From Tachypleus tridentatus (Eukaryota > Arthropoda > Merostomata > Xiphosura > Limulidae): 64,000 bases of DNA. The notes below the pieces were generated by a model. It was not told the DNA's origin. It searched no databases and was given only the letters and a program-made list of their open reading frames with translations. The position numbers and the translations under genes are program-made. Within the stretch, counting starts at the first letter, position 1. Each line of letters starts with the position of its first letter. This document shows positions 12,605 through 23,972 of the stretch, one piece after another. The DNA lies in the NCBI RefSeq assembly GCF_004210375.1, contig NC_134829.1:23142034-23206033 (forward strand). The letters are read 5' to 3'.

Positions 12605-15600
12605 CTCCAACAGTTTTTCTGATGTTGAGTTAATTGAAAACAATATTTACTCTGCATTCAAAAACATCATTGATTTAAAAGGTAGTTGGGACTTTTTGAA
12701 CTTTAATGCAAACTGATGCTTAGTAAGACAGGACATGTAAGTTTTAAGTACAAGTAAGGAATTACTATATATAATCAGATGCAGGAAATGACAAGATTTG
12801 GTTAAAGGTTTTACCATCATGCTTTGGACAATTAGTTTTGTTTTTCTCTTTCACTGTAAAGGTAGAAAAAAATGCTTTAGGTGAATTTGTAAGGAACCCA
12901 AAAACTTCCTGAAAATTCTAAACTGCAAAAGTCTTGCCACATACGTATGAAACTTTACAAATGTGTATCTCTAAAACTAACCTAAACTATATACACCAAT
13001 ACATGTATTCCTTTAATTAACAAACTGTCGATAACATACACAGTGACAACCATATTTAAATTAATGAAACAGTATTATATAAAGAACATACAATTTGACT
13101 GCTAGCTCTAGGTAGAACATTCAACATAAGGAAAGTAGCAAAAGCATGGCAGCACTTATGTCAACTTTTATCAATTGTATGTGTAGTATTTTACATGCTG
13201 TACTGTAAAATGGCATATATATAAACAAATAATGAAAAAAGGATGGAGTAAGGATAGCATTGCCAACGAGTACAGAAACAAGGTCAGGATGAGTTCAAAA
13301 AACCCTATGCAAGTAGTTAATATTTCCAAGAAATACTTTTATCAGCCTCTGAATGTTAGTCCTTTTACTTTCATGAATTTGGGTTCAAATAAAAACATTT
13401 AAACTGAATAATGCTATAAAGTCTTACAATAATTAATTCCAATAAGCTTGTAACATTGACTTGGTGGCTACTTGTGTTGGGATTTTGTATGGTTTTGTTT
13501 TGGCTTTGTTTCTGTACATTGCCATCTCTGTATCTTTATTTTCTTAAACTTTTTTTTATTGTTTCCACATCTGTTTTTTAAACAATACCAATGAGTATTT
13601 TATAAATAATGGGAGACACTATGAAGGCAGCAGTTACAGCCTGGCTTGATGAGTTATTTTAACAGACATCATGGTTTGAAGTTAGTGAAATGCTATACTG
13701 CTTTGCACTTTCGAAGTTAAAATTTGGTGTTCTTTCTTTTGGACAAGGAATTTTGGAAAATTCCACATCTGCCTAAGTGCATTAAAACTGATGGTCTCAA
13801 AAACTGAAGACTGACTAATAATACAGTACCATGAATCAAAAATCAGTTTAGTTTTTTGGTCATTAAATTGTGTAGTTAGTGTGTGCTAAAAATCAGAGCT
13901 GATTGCATAATTAAATTAAATTTGAGAAAATATTTTTTTCTTACTGAAAGTGATGTGTAAACTTTTACAAATAACGTATATATATATTTTATATATTTTC
14001 CATTAATAAATTCTGTACTTGCAGAATAACTATAACTGGTGCTGCAGTGTAACGGAATAAAACATCATGGAGAGAAACTGTGTAAAAATTTACATTGAAA
14101 ATCAAGCTTGAATGTACTAATATACACAAAGCTGCTCCAGAGGATGTTCAGAATCTCCTAATAATTTTGAAAATAAATTTTATAATAAAATATTAACTTA
14201 AACACTGCAAATCCCAAATATACTTATTATTTAACTTTATAAAATTAAGAAATAAAAGTATTTATCCAGGCTAATCAATTTATTTCATATTTAAGTTGAA
14301 AATGAAAATTGATATTTTTGTCAACAGGGCAAGTCCTGGAAACCTAACGATAATACTTGAATCCTATATAAAATACAGATATTAATAAATTAGCAAGGTT
14401 GTGTAAAAAAATACTTGCTGTGGTTGTTTGAGAAGGATGAAATTTATATTTTTATCAAATTTCTAATTAAATTGGACTTAGCAGGTTTGAGGTGTACATA
14501 TGTACTTTTGTTCTTTGATTAACTTTGTTTTGCACTGAGATATATTTGTTTTATCATAGCTCTAAGTTTAATTAGAAAACTTGTGTGAAAGAAGGATGAC
14601 ATTTAATGAAAACTCCTCACACTATAGAAAGTTTAATGTATATTTTATTAAACATTTTATGTGGTTTATGAAATACTTTTGATTTTTGGTGTATCATCCA
14701 GAAATAATGTAAACAAATAAACTTCTGGTATTTAAATTAAAAAAATTGTAACAACTGTAAACAGCTATCAGTTTTAATGGTTTTATGTGGCATAAATTAA
14801 GAAGCGAAGATATGTAAATCTCTAATTAGTCTCTTTTTGTCAAATAATAATGATATATAAGTTGATGTAATGAAAGCTGACGTCTTAAATGTTATCTAGG
14901 TCATTCAGAACATTTTGTACTTTTTTTTTTAACAAGCAACGAATGTTTACAGCTGTAGTTAATTGATGATGACTTGGTAAGATATTTTGTAGTCAGATTT
15001 GACAAAATATAAGCTATGTATATCCTTTTTTAACATACATGCATATGCAGCAAGTAAATGTGTTTTACAAGTTAAACATTTTATCTCAGTATCCTTTAAC
15101 TTTTAAGAGTAAGAAATCTGTTCTGATTAAAGTTTCAACCTTGGCTCATCATTTCACTCTTATGCTCTAAAACTTATATTGTATTTTTTTTACTATCTGA
15201 ATTATGAGCTTTCAGATAACTAACTAGAGTACTCTTCATTTTGACCACTCAAACAAGTTTCATCTTCAAACTAACTTAAAATACAACATGACTGATTCTT
15301 CCTTTAGTGATGAATGATAGGGTTTAACTTGAAGAAGACAGTGACATGGTATTATGAAAAGTCGTACTGAAGCTTTTTAATATAGTTTCAAACAAAGTCA
15401 ATGCTTGTAAAGGATCACTTTTTCAAATGTGTTGTGATTTGTTTAATACTATTGTCTTCACTAACACAATACATACAGATATCCTACCCCTATGAGATGC
15501 AAGAATTATTGTATTTATTTTTGTTTAACAGTGACTACAGAGTTGAAGTACAAAATATTCTTCTGTTTTGCTTTTGTACACTCATAACTACTTAAAATTA
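12605..15600. other. 3' flank and probable 3' UTR of MED24
   Basis: AT-rich sequence with many AATAAA hexamers (for example 13388-13393). None can be chosen as the real poly(A) signal because such hexamers are common in this background. No other gene or recognised repeat was seen. Confidence 0.4.
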
Positions 15601-16267
15601 CTATACAGTACTTCCCTCCCTCGCAAGATTAGCTATTCACATTTTTGCTGCCCTTTATATGCAAACTTTTTATTACTTCTGTCACAAACCTTCTGCAACC
15701 CACCCCAATACTGAAATATAATTATTGCACTGTGTGTGTGTTATGTAAATTGGGAGATTTGTTGGCCTTTATTCACAGGAAGGATGAACATTAAATGGGT
15801 AAACCGCTTTTATCAGAATTTATCCTATTTCCTCCTGAACGTGGAACCCAGGCAAACTGACAAGACTTTGAGTGCCTGTTTCCATTCACCCCATGTATTT
15901 GCTGTGTCTTCCCATGCCCTTCCTGATGATTCTGTTCAGTTTTCCATAGTTTGAACTTTTTTCTCAGTTATGTGAAGCTTTGTATCTTGCTTCTATATTT
16001 TATTGCCAACATCTTTCGTTATTACAGACTATACTTTCCAACCCTGTTTGGTTTTTCTCCCATCCTCCTAATATTTGGATTCATAGTGACCAATTTGCAT
16101 TTCAATTGGGAAATGATGTTAGCATATCTCTTTCCCTGTAGGCTTCTGTTTAGTATACCACTGTATGTCATGGGGGTTGCTTACAGGGCTCCTGGTGTGG
16201 ATTCCTCTACATGGTGAGGGCACCTCCCAGGTTCTGTCCTTTCATTTTACTTCCTCTGGCATCTTAG
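15601..16267. repeat. Pyrimidine-rich repeat-like sequence, unassigned
   Basis: The composition changes here to T/C-rich sequence resembling the mosaic at 45-50 kb. It runs into a LINE-type 3' tail at 16268, so it is probably the body of a mobile element whose 3' end is that tail. Short open frames at 15736-15954 and 15951-16217 show no recognisable domain and are not called as genes. Confidence 0.35.
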
Positions 16268-16445
16268 GCTAGATGTAAACATTGGTTTTATGCTATTTAT
16301 GTGTTTTTTAAACTTTGTTTTGTTTTACCTTAATTTCCTTTCATGAATTGTACTAAATTTACTTTCAACTTTTTACCAGATGTTTGGCACAGATGATAGC
16401 GTAGCTGCTTTGTGCCATAAAACACTAAATCAACCAACCAACCAA
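16268..16445 (+). mobile_element. 3' tail of a LINE or LINE-mobilised element
   Basis: This stretch matches the 3' end of the LINE that follows (compare 21930-22066): TGCTATTTATGT, AAACTTTGTTTTGTTTTACC, GATGTTTGGC, then a terminal CCAA-type repeat. The sequence upstream does not match that LINE's 3' UTR, so it is a different subfamily or a non-autonomous partner sharing the tail. GGCACA at 16386-16391 can pair with TGTGCC at 16411-16416 to form a hairpin. Confidence 0.7.
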
Positions 16446-16807
16446 CCTCCAGGATCTAAAACATCCCCCCACGTATTTCTCGTGTGTGGTGATCCATGAA
16501 GGGGGAGAGGATCCTGGTGGTTGAGGGGTGCAACCTAACACACTACTTTGGCCATGAAGTCCTGTAGATGGGCAGCCATGGGGTGACCCCCTAGGGTCAG
16601 TCGGCTGCTCCATTTGGGCTATGGTCAACCAAGAACCAGTGATGGATGATCTCAACAGGTGTTATGGACATTGTATCAGATGTTGTTATTTGGGTATATT
16701 ACTCATGAAACTGGTGTTGCTGCAGAGTCCTTGTTTGGCATTGCAGTATGTCCTCTCATTGAGCTCCATGGTGGGTGGAGTCAGTAAGCACTGAAAAAAA
16801 AAATATT

Positions 16808-17572
16808 ATGGATCCTCCAAATAAAAAGTTAAATAAAATAGTGAAAAACAGTCCATAGGTAAAGGACCACGTCTTGAAGACTCTGAGCAGCAATCTTCAA
16901 CATCTGTACCACCTGTTGTACCTCATTTTCTTATACTACATTCTCTTTCAGACGAACCTTCAGGACAAATGTCTCCCTTTTTCATTCAGAAGGGATTAGA
17001 GGGACTTGCTGGCTCTCCAAAGTCAGTAAAGAAGCTTTAATTTGGTGACATATTGGTGGAAACATCTACATCTCAACAAGAGGAGTGAACTCCTCTTACA
17101 TTCAAAGGTGATTGGGGATATACCTATTGGAGTTATGCATCATGCTACTTTGAATTCATCACAAGGAGTTATTATTAAGAGGGATTTAAAGAACATTCCC
17201 GAGTCAGAGATTTTCGCTGGTTTCTACACCCAAGGAGTTTCTACAGTGAGGGGTATCTCCACTCACAAAGATGGAATTATGATGCTGACCAATATCCTCG
17301 TTTTAACATTTATATCATCGTGTTTACCCTTAACTGCAAAGTATGGCCATACATTCCAAACCCTCTTGGATGTTTCCAGTGTCTGCAGTTTGGTCACTCA
17401 AAGACATCATGTCATGGTACCTTGACGTGTGCTAAGTGCAGTGGCAAGGACCACGATGCCCGTGAGTGTGAAACGAACTCTCGTTGCATCAATTGCAGTG
17501 GCTCTCACTCATTCTACTTTCGTTCTTGCTCTAAATGGTTGAAAGAAAAAAGATGCAGTGTTTGAAGACAAT
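16808..17572 (+). pseudogene. LINE ORF1 (gag-like, CCHC zinc knuckles), broken
   Basis: The probable start MDPPNKK lies at 16808 and a stop follows 16 codons later. Further frames give GLEGLAGSPKSVKKL near 16995-17035, then a frame with GDIPIGVMHHATLN (17042-17425), then a frame from 17320 with cysteine-rich knuckles: CFQCLQFGHSKTSC, CAKCSGKDHDAREC and CINCSGSHSFYFRSC. Such knuckles bind nucleic acid and package the LINE RNA. At least two frameshifts and one stop separate the parts, so no intact protein can be made. Confidence 0.75.
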
Positions 17573-18059
17573 TCAAAACATTACATTTTCTGAGGCTCGA
17601 ACATTGCTGTCCACCATTTAATCTCAGATGTATGCTGCTGCACTTCGTTCCACTACTACAGTGGGAATGTAGATGGATCTCTCTGTGCATCCAAAAGAAT
17701 CATTTTCAAACCTTACAAAAAGTCTTGTGACCTCCATGGTTAAAAAAGTTAATGAATAAACATCAACACCCATCTCTTTCCCTAGCACTCATTCTAGCAA
17801 ACCCCAAGATCCACTTCCTTTGGTTCAGGGCACAGACATTTACTCTAGTACGTCTTCCACCCCAAGATGCAAAACAATCATTAGTCACGTCCTCAGTCTC
17901 TGGAATCATTTTTCAACAACAACGACCTGCACAATCGACCCAGGGCAGGATCCATGGAGGTCGACAGACCTCCCTTGAATAAATATGGTAAAGAAAAAAG
18001 ATGTGATAAACAGAAGAGTTCTCCATCCAATTCGCTTACACATAAATTAAAACGACCAC

Positions 18060-21000
18060 CTTGATACAGCAGAACTGTCGAGGTTTACGTTCTAATCTGG
18101 ATGACATCAAAACACTGATTGCTTCCTACCATCCTGTTTGTCTTTCCTTACAGGGAACATTTCTGAAACCTGCTAATACAGTCACCTTTTTGCAGTTTTC
18201 TTAATACAGAAATGACAAGATGTGTGATGGATGAGTGCATGGAGGGGTGGCACTGTTGGTTGATCAGCATGTGCCCACCCTATCTTTGCTACTTGACATA
18301 CCCGTGGAGGCCACAGGCATCTGTGTTTCCTTGGGTCGTACCACTACTGTTTGTTTTCTCTACCTGTCGCCTGGAGAGGCCAATGATCAATCAGGCCTTG
18401 ATGGTCTCATTGAATAGTTGTCATCTCCCTTTTTAATCCTGCAAAAGTGCTGATATTGATGGGAGGTTGCTCTGTAGAGCATATGCTCTCTAATCACAAC
18501 GTTTCTCTTTTCAATACTGGTTCTTATACTTATTTTCACGCACTTAATCAGTCCTTCAGTATTATTGATTTCAGTTTACTCCCTTTCACTATTATCTCAC
18601 TTTTCATGGTGAGTTGACAATAACCTACGAGGCAGTGATAATTTTCCTTTAATTTTGAGAGAGACAGGTCGTGGTCGATGCCACCTGACCCGCATGTATC
18701 AATGGAAGCTGGATCAAGCAAACTAGCCCTCTTGCAGAACTTATCCTGCCATTGTCTGTAAGCCATCAATAAACAACTGGCAGCAGTAACTGACTATTAT
18801 ACAAGCAGCTACTCAATGTATTTCTAAAACCTTGACGTATTTTCCACGATATCCTCATCCGTGCTGGAATCGTGCCTGCCACATAGCAGAAAATGCTCAA
18901 AAACGGTCCTGGAATACTTTTTGTAGGTATCCCACACTTTCAAACCACATTGCTTTTCACCAGGTCTATGCTCATGCTTGGTGGATAAGACTTCAAACCC
19001 AGACTCTTGGACTAAGTTCACAACTAACATATCTTCTTTCACCAGTTCCAAAGTCATATGGGACAAGATTCAAAAGGTCAGTGGGCAATATAATTCTGTC
19101 CCCCTCTCAGTCTTGCTCTCTGATGGCCAGGAAGTAACTGATACCCGCAGCATCGCCAGTTACTCTAGGTGAAAGATCTTGCCAGCTGTCTAGGACTTCT
19201 GCTTCATTCTCCACCTTTTAGCCACCAAGACTCGGGCAAGGCAACCACCTTTATCCTTTTGAGCTGATTGTCTCTATGGCTATAGTGATTCCTTTTCCTG
19301 GTGCCGAGCTATTTTCCTACTTTTCTCTAAGCCTGGGCAGGATCCCAAGATTCCTTCAAATTACATTCCAATTGCTTTGAATAGCTGTATCTGTAACCCA
19401 TTAGAGAGGATGGTTAATACTCGTCTTGTTTGGTTTCTCGAATCAAACAACCTCTTCTCGCCCACCTTAAGTTGGTTCTAACGACAGCACTCCATCAATG
19501 GACCACCTGATTCGACTTGGAAAATCAGTTAGAAAAGCCTTTCTCAAATAACAACATCTTGTATCAATATTCTTTGGCATTGAGAAGGCCTATGACACTA
19601 CACGGAGATGTGGCAGCTTGCAAGACATCTATTTATGTGAATTACGTGGCCATTTGCCCATTTTATAAAAAAATGTTAACGGACAGGCGAATCTAAGGTC
19701 ATGTGGGTTCAACATTTTCTCATTCTTTTCTACAGGAACTTGGATTCCTTCATAGCTGTGTTTTGAGTTCCGCACTTTTCAGTATAATGATTAATGCCAT
19801 CATTGATCAATTCGTTAGTGCTGCAATGGGCTCTATGTCAACGACTTTCATATGTCATATCAGTCATCAAACATGAGATATCTTGAGCGGCAGCTACAAA
19901 CTGCCCTCAATCATTTACTGAAGTGGACCACAGCAAACGGCTTTAACTTCTCTCTCTCTCTCTAAAACCATTTGCATGCACTTTTGCTGCCAACGGGGTA
20001 TTCACCCTGATCCTGAACTCTGTATTGGTGAAGTTATGCTGCCTGTGGTCCCCGAGACAAAGTTCTTGGGGCTTATCTTTGACCATAAGCTGACCTTTAT
20101 ACCACACATCAAGCAGATATGGGGCAAATGCTCAAGAACACTGAACATTCTTCGTGTCCTCTGTACTACCACTTGGGGAGTGGATCGATGTTTTATGCTA
20201 AATATATATTGTGCTCTTATTTGATCGAAACTCGACGATGGATCACTGGTCTATGGCTCTGCCAGACCTTCGGCCTTATAGATACTGGACCCTATTAATT
20301 ATCAAGAACTTTGGCTTTGCACTGGGGCTTTCTGCACTTCCCCAATTCAGAGCTTCTACAAAGTCTCATGAACCTTTTTTTACACCTGTCATTTCCAGCT
20401 GTTTTTACTGTATGCTTAAAAACTTTGTTCCTTACCAGAGTATCCCATCTGGGGTTGTGTTTTCCTTCCTCGTTGGTCCATGCTTTTCCAGAACAGACGA
20501 TCTCTCATTGCTTCTTTTGACCTTCATATCTAGGCACAGTTGGATGAATTGGATCTTTCCTTGGATAACATTGCTGTATCCACTGCTCAGTTCATCCGAC
20601 CATGACTTATTACAGTCCCCAAATGTGACCTTTAAGTTATCTGAGAAAAGCAGATTCTCCCGATGGAGTTAATACCGTCTGCTATTTGCTTGAACATCTT
20701 TCGAACAATCCTTCTATTCCTATTTATAGGATGGTTCAAAATCAGGTGAATGTGTAGGCTCTGCCATGGTCTGTTGTGGTTCGGTGGTTGTGCGCAAAAT
20801 TTCCTCTATGACTTCTGTGTTCACTGCTGAACTGTGTACTATTTCTCTTGCCCTGGATCACACAGAAGCTAGCAGAACTCAAGATGCATTATTTATACTG
20901 ACTTGCTTAGTTTTTTACTGGCCCTGGAATTGCTTCATGTTAGTTCACACCGTGTTCTCGCCGATATTCAATACTGACTGGCCCATTTCTCTTTAACATC

Positions 21001-21514
21001 TACGTCTGTTCAGTTTTTCTGAATACCGGGCCACGTTTGTATTCGCGGGAACGGGTTCGCCGACACCGCAACTCTGGCACTATCACCGCTGTGCCTGTTT
21101 CATACATGGACTATGTTCCTGTATTCAAGGCTCGGCTCTGTGCCAGATGGTAGTTGACTTAGAGTGAGCAACGTGAAAACATGTTTTTCCAAATAAAACC
21201 CTCTATTGGACTTTAGCCGTCTTGCTTTCCTAAGTATTAGAAAGAGGAAGTTGTCCTAAGTAGACTTCGCATTGGTCACAGTTTTTTGACTCATCGTTTT
21301 CTTTTTATCTGGGACTGATGCACCAATGTGTTGTCTGTGTAACACTCAGGTTACAATAAGCCACATTTTACTGTCTTGCCGTCGTTACGACTCTCGACGA
21401 CGGCACCATTTTAGACATGCTTTGTCCCAAGGTTTATCCATAATGTTAGACAGAGTTATTGGCGATGATGATATTTTCCACCTCAGAAATGAATTTTATA
21501 TTTTTAATATATAA
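18060..21514 (+). pseudogene. LINE ORF2 (endonuclease, reverse transcriptase, RNase H), broken
   Basis: The endonuclease begins QQNCRGLRSNLDDIK near 18064. The reverse transcriptase follows with PSNYIPIALNSCICNPLERM near 19350-19410 and LYVNDFHMSYQ near 19831. The thumb region is EVMLPVVPETKFLGLIFDHK near 20030. RNase H follows near 20766-20880 (AELCTISLALDH), and a C-terminal CCLCNTQVTISHILLSC motif lies near 21328. Two lesions hit catalytic sites: LQET is LQGT (18154-18156) and YVDD is YVND (19840-19842). Multiple stops and shifts confirm a dead copy. Comparison with the copy at 61.1 kb supports the domain order. Confidence 0.8.
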
Positions 21515-21582
21515 ATTAGTCCTTTTTAAATGTTATTTCATCATAAGAGTCAAAATACATCTAGTTCGATTTGAAATCCGTA

Positions 21583-21895
21583 AATAGCCTAAACATCAAA
21601 TAACTCGAAACCAGGACTGGAAAGGCCAACTTCAGGTGTCTAACGCTGTTTGAACTACCCGTTAGTCATCCTGGCGAGTTATAATAATTAAAATTTTGCT
21701 ACAAGTCTATTTAAATTTGTGTTGCTCTACTTTCTTAAAACGGCCATAACGTCAAATAACTCGAAGCCAGGACTGGAAAAGCCAACTTCAGGTGAGTAAC
21801 GCTGATTTTTGAACTTATCCATTAGTTATCCCGACGAGTTACGATAATTACAATATTGCTATAGAAAGTCCTTTGCAACTTGTATTACTGTAGTT
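21583..21895 (+). repeat. Two tandem 156-bp units in the LINE 3' UTR
   Basis: TCAAATAACTCGAA then CCAGGACTGGAAA and GCCAACTTCAGG occur at about 21596 and again at about 21752, an offset of 156 bp. The later parts also match (TTAGT-ATCC, CGAGTTA, GATAATTA), with sporadic differences. The second LINE copy carries the same motif near 63925-63970. The repeat lies just after the end of ORF2. Confidence 0.75.
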
Positions 21896-22066
21896 TTTCT
21901 CTTACCACTAGAATAGATATAAAAATTGGATGTAATGCTATTTATGTTTTTAATTCAATAATTAAACTTTGTTTTGTTTTACCTTGATTCCTTTTTAATT
22001 TTTTACTGGATGTTTGGCGCAGATAGCCTAGTTGCTTTGCCTCATAAAACACCAAACCAACCAAAA

Positions 22067-22780
22067 CTAAGTTAACGACGTAAATAAATTTAAAAAATAG
22101 GTTGAAAATTAGTAAAAGTAATTCTTAAAACGAAATTGTCTTAAATCTCAAGCTAATACGCTAAAAACTGAAGCCTACAATCTTTAAGATGCTTTGAGGT
22201 AGCCTTGCTATTAACGATAATTTCAGTTATACAATATTAACCAACTTAGAAGATCTAGGTTAATTATGACATTGATATACAAAATTAATAGTGTAAAAAT
22301 CATTATTTAATTTTGGTTTATTGTCAGAGCTTCTTCACATATCATGAACAGGAATTTTACTTGAAACTTATAAAGAAAAGTGGAATAGAATGAATTATTA
22401 CCTGCGAAGCACATAAGTAAACCTAGAAGTGCTAATAAGATCTGTAAAACTTACATTTTCATTGATGCACATTTAGCACAATACACCCGTGGGCATTACA
22501 ACAATGACCAAAATTCATAACCAAAAGAGCATTGACCTCCTATACAGATCAGAATACCGATATTGTATTTTGTATCACATTTTGTGCAGATAAAGATAAT
22601 ATCGGTATAAACAAGTATCTACATACGTTTTGGTGTTTGTTTCTTGAAGAAAAATTTCAATGATTTGTGATATTTTAGACGAGTATCAGGTGGTACCCCT
22701 ATCAATAGCAGATTCGCTCATGAAATAAGGAGAGTAATGGTGAATGTGATAACTGGGTTTGCCTAGTGTGTATAAAATAA
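22067..22780. other. Intergenic, no gene seen
   Basis: AT-rich, with no conserved frame or known repeat recognised. Confidence 0.4.
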
Positions 22781-22804
22781 CAAGACTGTACAAATTTAAG
22801 GAAA

Positions 22805-23122
22805 ATGGAATCAATCGTTACTACAGAAAATATAAAAAGAAAGCAAAGTGCGAGTATTGGCAAGTACAATCAAATTTCAACTGAGTTAAATACCAGAGTT
22901 TTTACTCTCTTGGATTTGATTTATGTAGAACTGAAACGTATTTATATTCAAGTAAGATCTTCTTTCAACAATTTTTTGAAAGAACTGAACAAGAAAAAGT
23001 CGCGTGAATTCAACAAGCGAACTCAGTTTTTGTTCAGTCGACACCCTAATTATATGAACCATCATATCATTAATCCGCTGCTACATTTAGGTAAAGCCAG
23101 CAAAGGATATTACAGTCACTAA
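22805..23122 (+). CDS. Hypothetical 105-residue basic protein, doubtful
   Basis: An open frame of 105 codons starts in a good context (AAAATGG). A TATAAAAT sequence lies at about 22769-22776, some 35 bp upstream of the ATG. The product is lysine- and arginine-rich (KRKQSASIGKYNQ, KELNKKKSREFNKR) with no signal peptide, membrane segment or domain that I recognise. It could be a fragment of an old mobile element, an exon of an unrecognised gene, or chance. The TATA-to-ATG spacing is shorter than expected for a real 5' UTR plus leader. Confidence 0.2.
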   Translation: MESIVTTENIKRKQSASIGKYNQISTELNTRVFTLLDLIYVELKRIYIQVRSSFNNFLKELNKKKSREFNKRTQFLFSRHPNYMNHHIINPLLHLGKASKGYYSH

Positions 23123-23642
23123 TACCCTGAACTTAGGTGCTTTATTCTCTTGGGCATAAAAGACGTTATTTACTATAAAGAACAAAAGGTAATCTCAACT
23201 TTTTAGACCATTTTATTTTTTGGGAAAACTGTATACAACCAGACAAGCAAAAAAGTTTCACAATTCCTTTGTAATGAAAGAAAACACACCTATGTTTATG
23301 GATGAAGACCAAGTTTTCAGAAATAAATATTTGGAGACTGCTTAACTCGGTAATAGTTTTCAATATCAACAAAGACTAATGGTTTCTAGTACAGATTAGG
23401 CAACTGGTGTTATATCTTCATTAGCTGCCCACCGTAACAGATATCGATTGGATTCATTCTACTTCTGGAGGTGTAACATCATACTATTTGTTTCAGCATA
23501 TAAAAAATAGATTATTAGAATTATCTTTCACGCATGGAATCCTATTTCATATCGTCTTAATTATTAAAACTGTTTAACACTGCAATGGAATATTTAGTTT
23601 TCTGGGAACCTTTGTTTAAAAGGAAAATCAAACTTAACTAAA

Positions 23643-23673
23643 TATTATATATATATATATATTTTTTTTTTTA
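23643..23673. repeat. TA microsatellite followed by poly-T
   Basis: Simple (TA)n run followed by 11-12 T residues, directly 5' of the SINE at 23.7 kb. Confidence 0.9.
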
Positions 23674-23702
23674 AATTACAAATTTCACTTTTAATAAAAA
23701 TG

Positions 23703-23972
23703 AGCCTGGCATGGCCTAGCGCGTTAAGGCGTGCGCTTCGTAATCTGAAGGTCGCTGGTTCGCGCCCGAGTCGCGACAAACATGCTCGCCCTCCCATCCG
23801 TGGGGGCGTTATAATGTGACGGTCAATCCCACTTTTCGTTGGTAAAAGAGTAGCCCAAGAGTTGGCGGTTGGTTGTGATGACTAGCTGCCTTCCCTCTAG
23901 TCTTACACTGCTAAATTAGGGACGGCTAGCACAGAAAGCCCTCGAGTAGCTTTGTGCGAAATTCCAAAACAA
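23703..23972 (+). mobile_element. Full-length tRNA-derived SINE
   Basis: The tRNA-like head (23703-23779) has box A-like TGGCCTAGCGCG and box B-like GGTTCGCGCCC, with loop TTCGTAA, giving a CGU (Thr-like) anticodon. The body follows: GGGGGCGTTATAATGTGACG, then GGTAAAAGAGTAGCCCAAG, then TAGCTGCCTTCCCTCTAGTC. The end is GCACAGAAAGCCCTCGAGTAGC and TTTGTGCGAAATTCC, with an A-rich tail. GCACA (23929-23933) can pair with TGTGC (23953-23957). This copy is the reference for the other SINE fragments in the window. Confidence 0.9.

Larger units (their letters stand above)
16446..22066 (+). mobile_element. Near full-length, inactive LINE of the I/jockey group with RNase H
   Basis: The element contains, in order, a GC-richer 5' UTR (about 16446-16800), an ORF1 with zinc knuckles, an AP-endonuclease start, reverse transcriptase, RNase H, a C-terminal cysteine/histidine motif, a 3' UTR with two tandem 156-bp units, and a tail ending in CCAA repeats. 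RNase H places it near the I clade (I, Nimb and relatives). Many stops and frameshifts interrupt both ORFs, and two catalytic residues are changed, so it cannot be active. Its 5' end abuts the tail of another element. The 5.6-kb length suggests that it inserted as a nearly complete copy. Confidence 0.85.

Noticed and set aside
15736-16217. Open frames with hydrophobic products near 16 kb
   Set aside because: They lie in a pyrimidine-rich repeat with the LINE-type tail; hydrophobicity follows from T-richness.
23703-23779. Functional tRNA-Thr gene
   Set aside because: It is the head of a SINE: the sequence continues into a body and tail shared with other copies, and no terminator follows the head.
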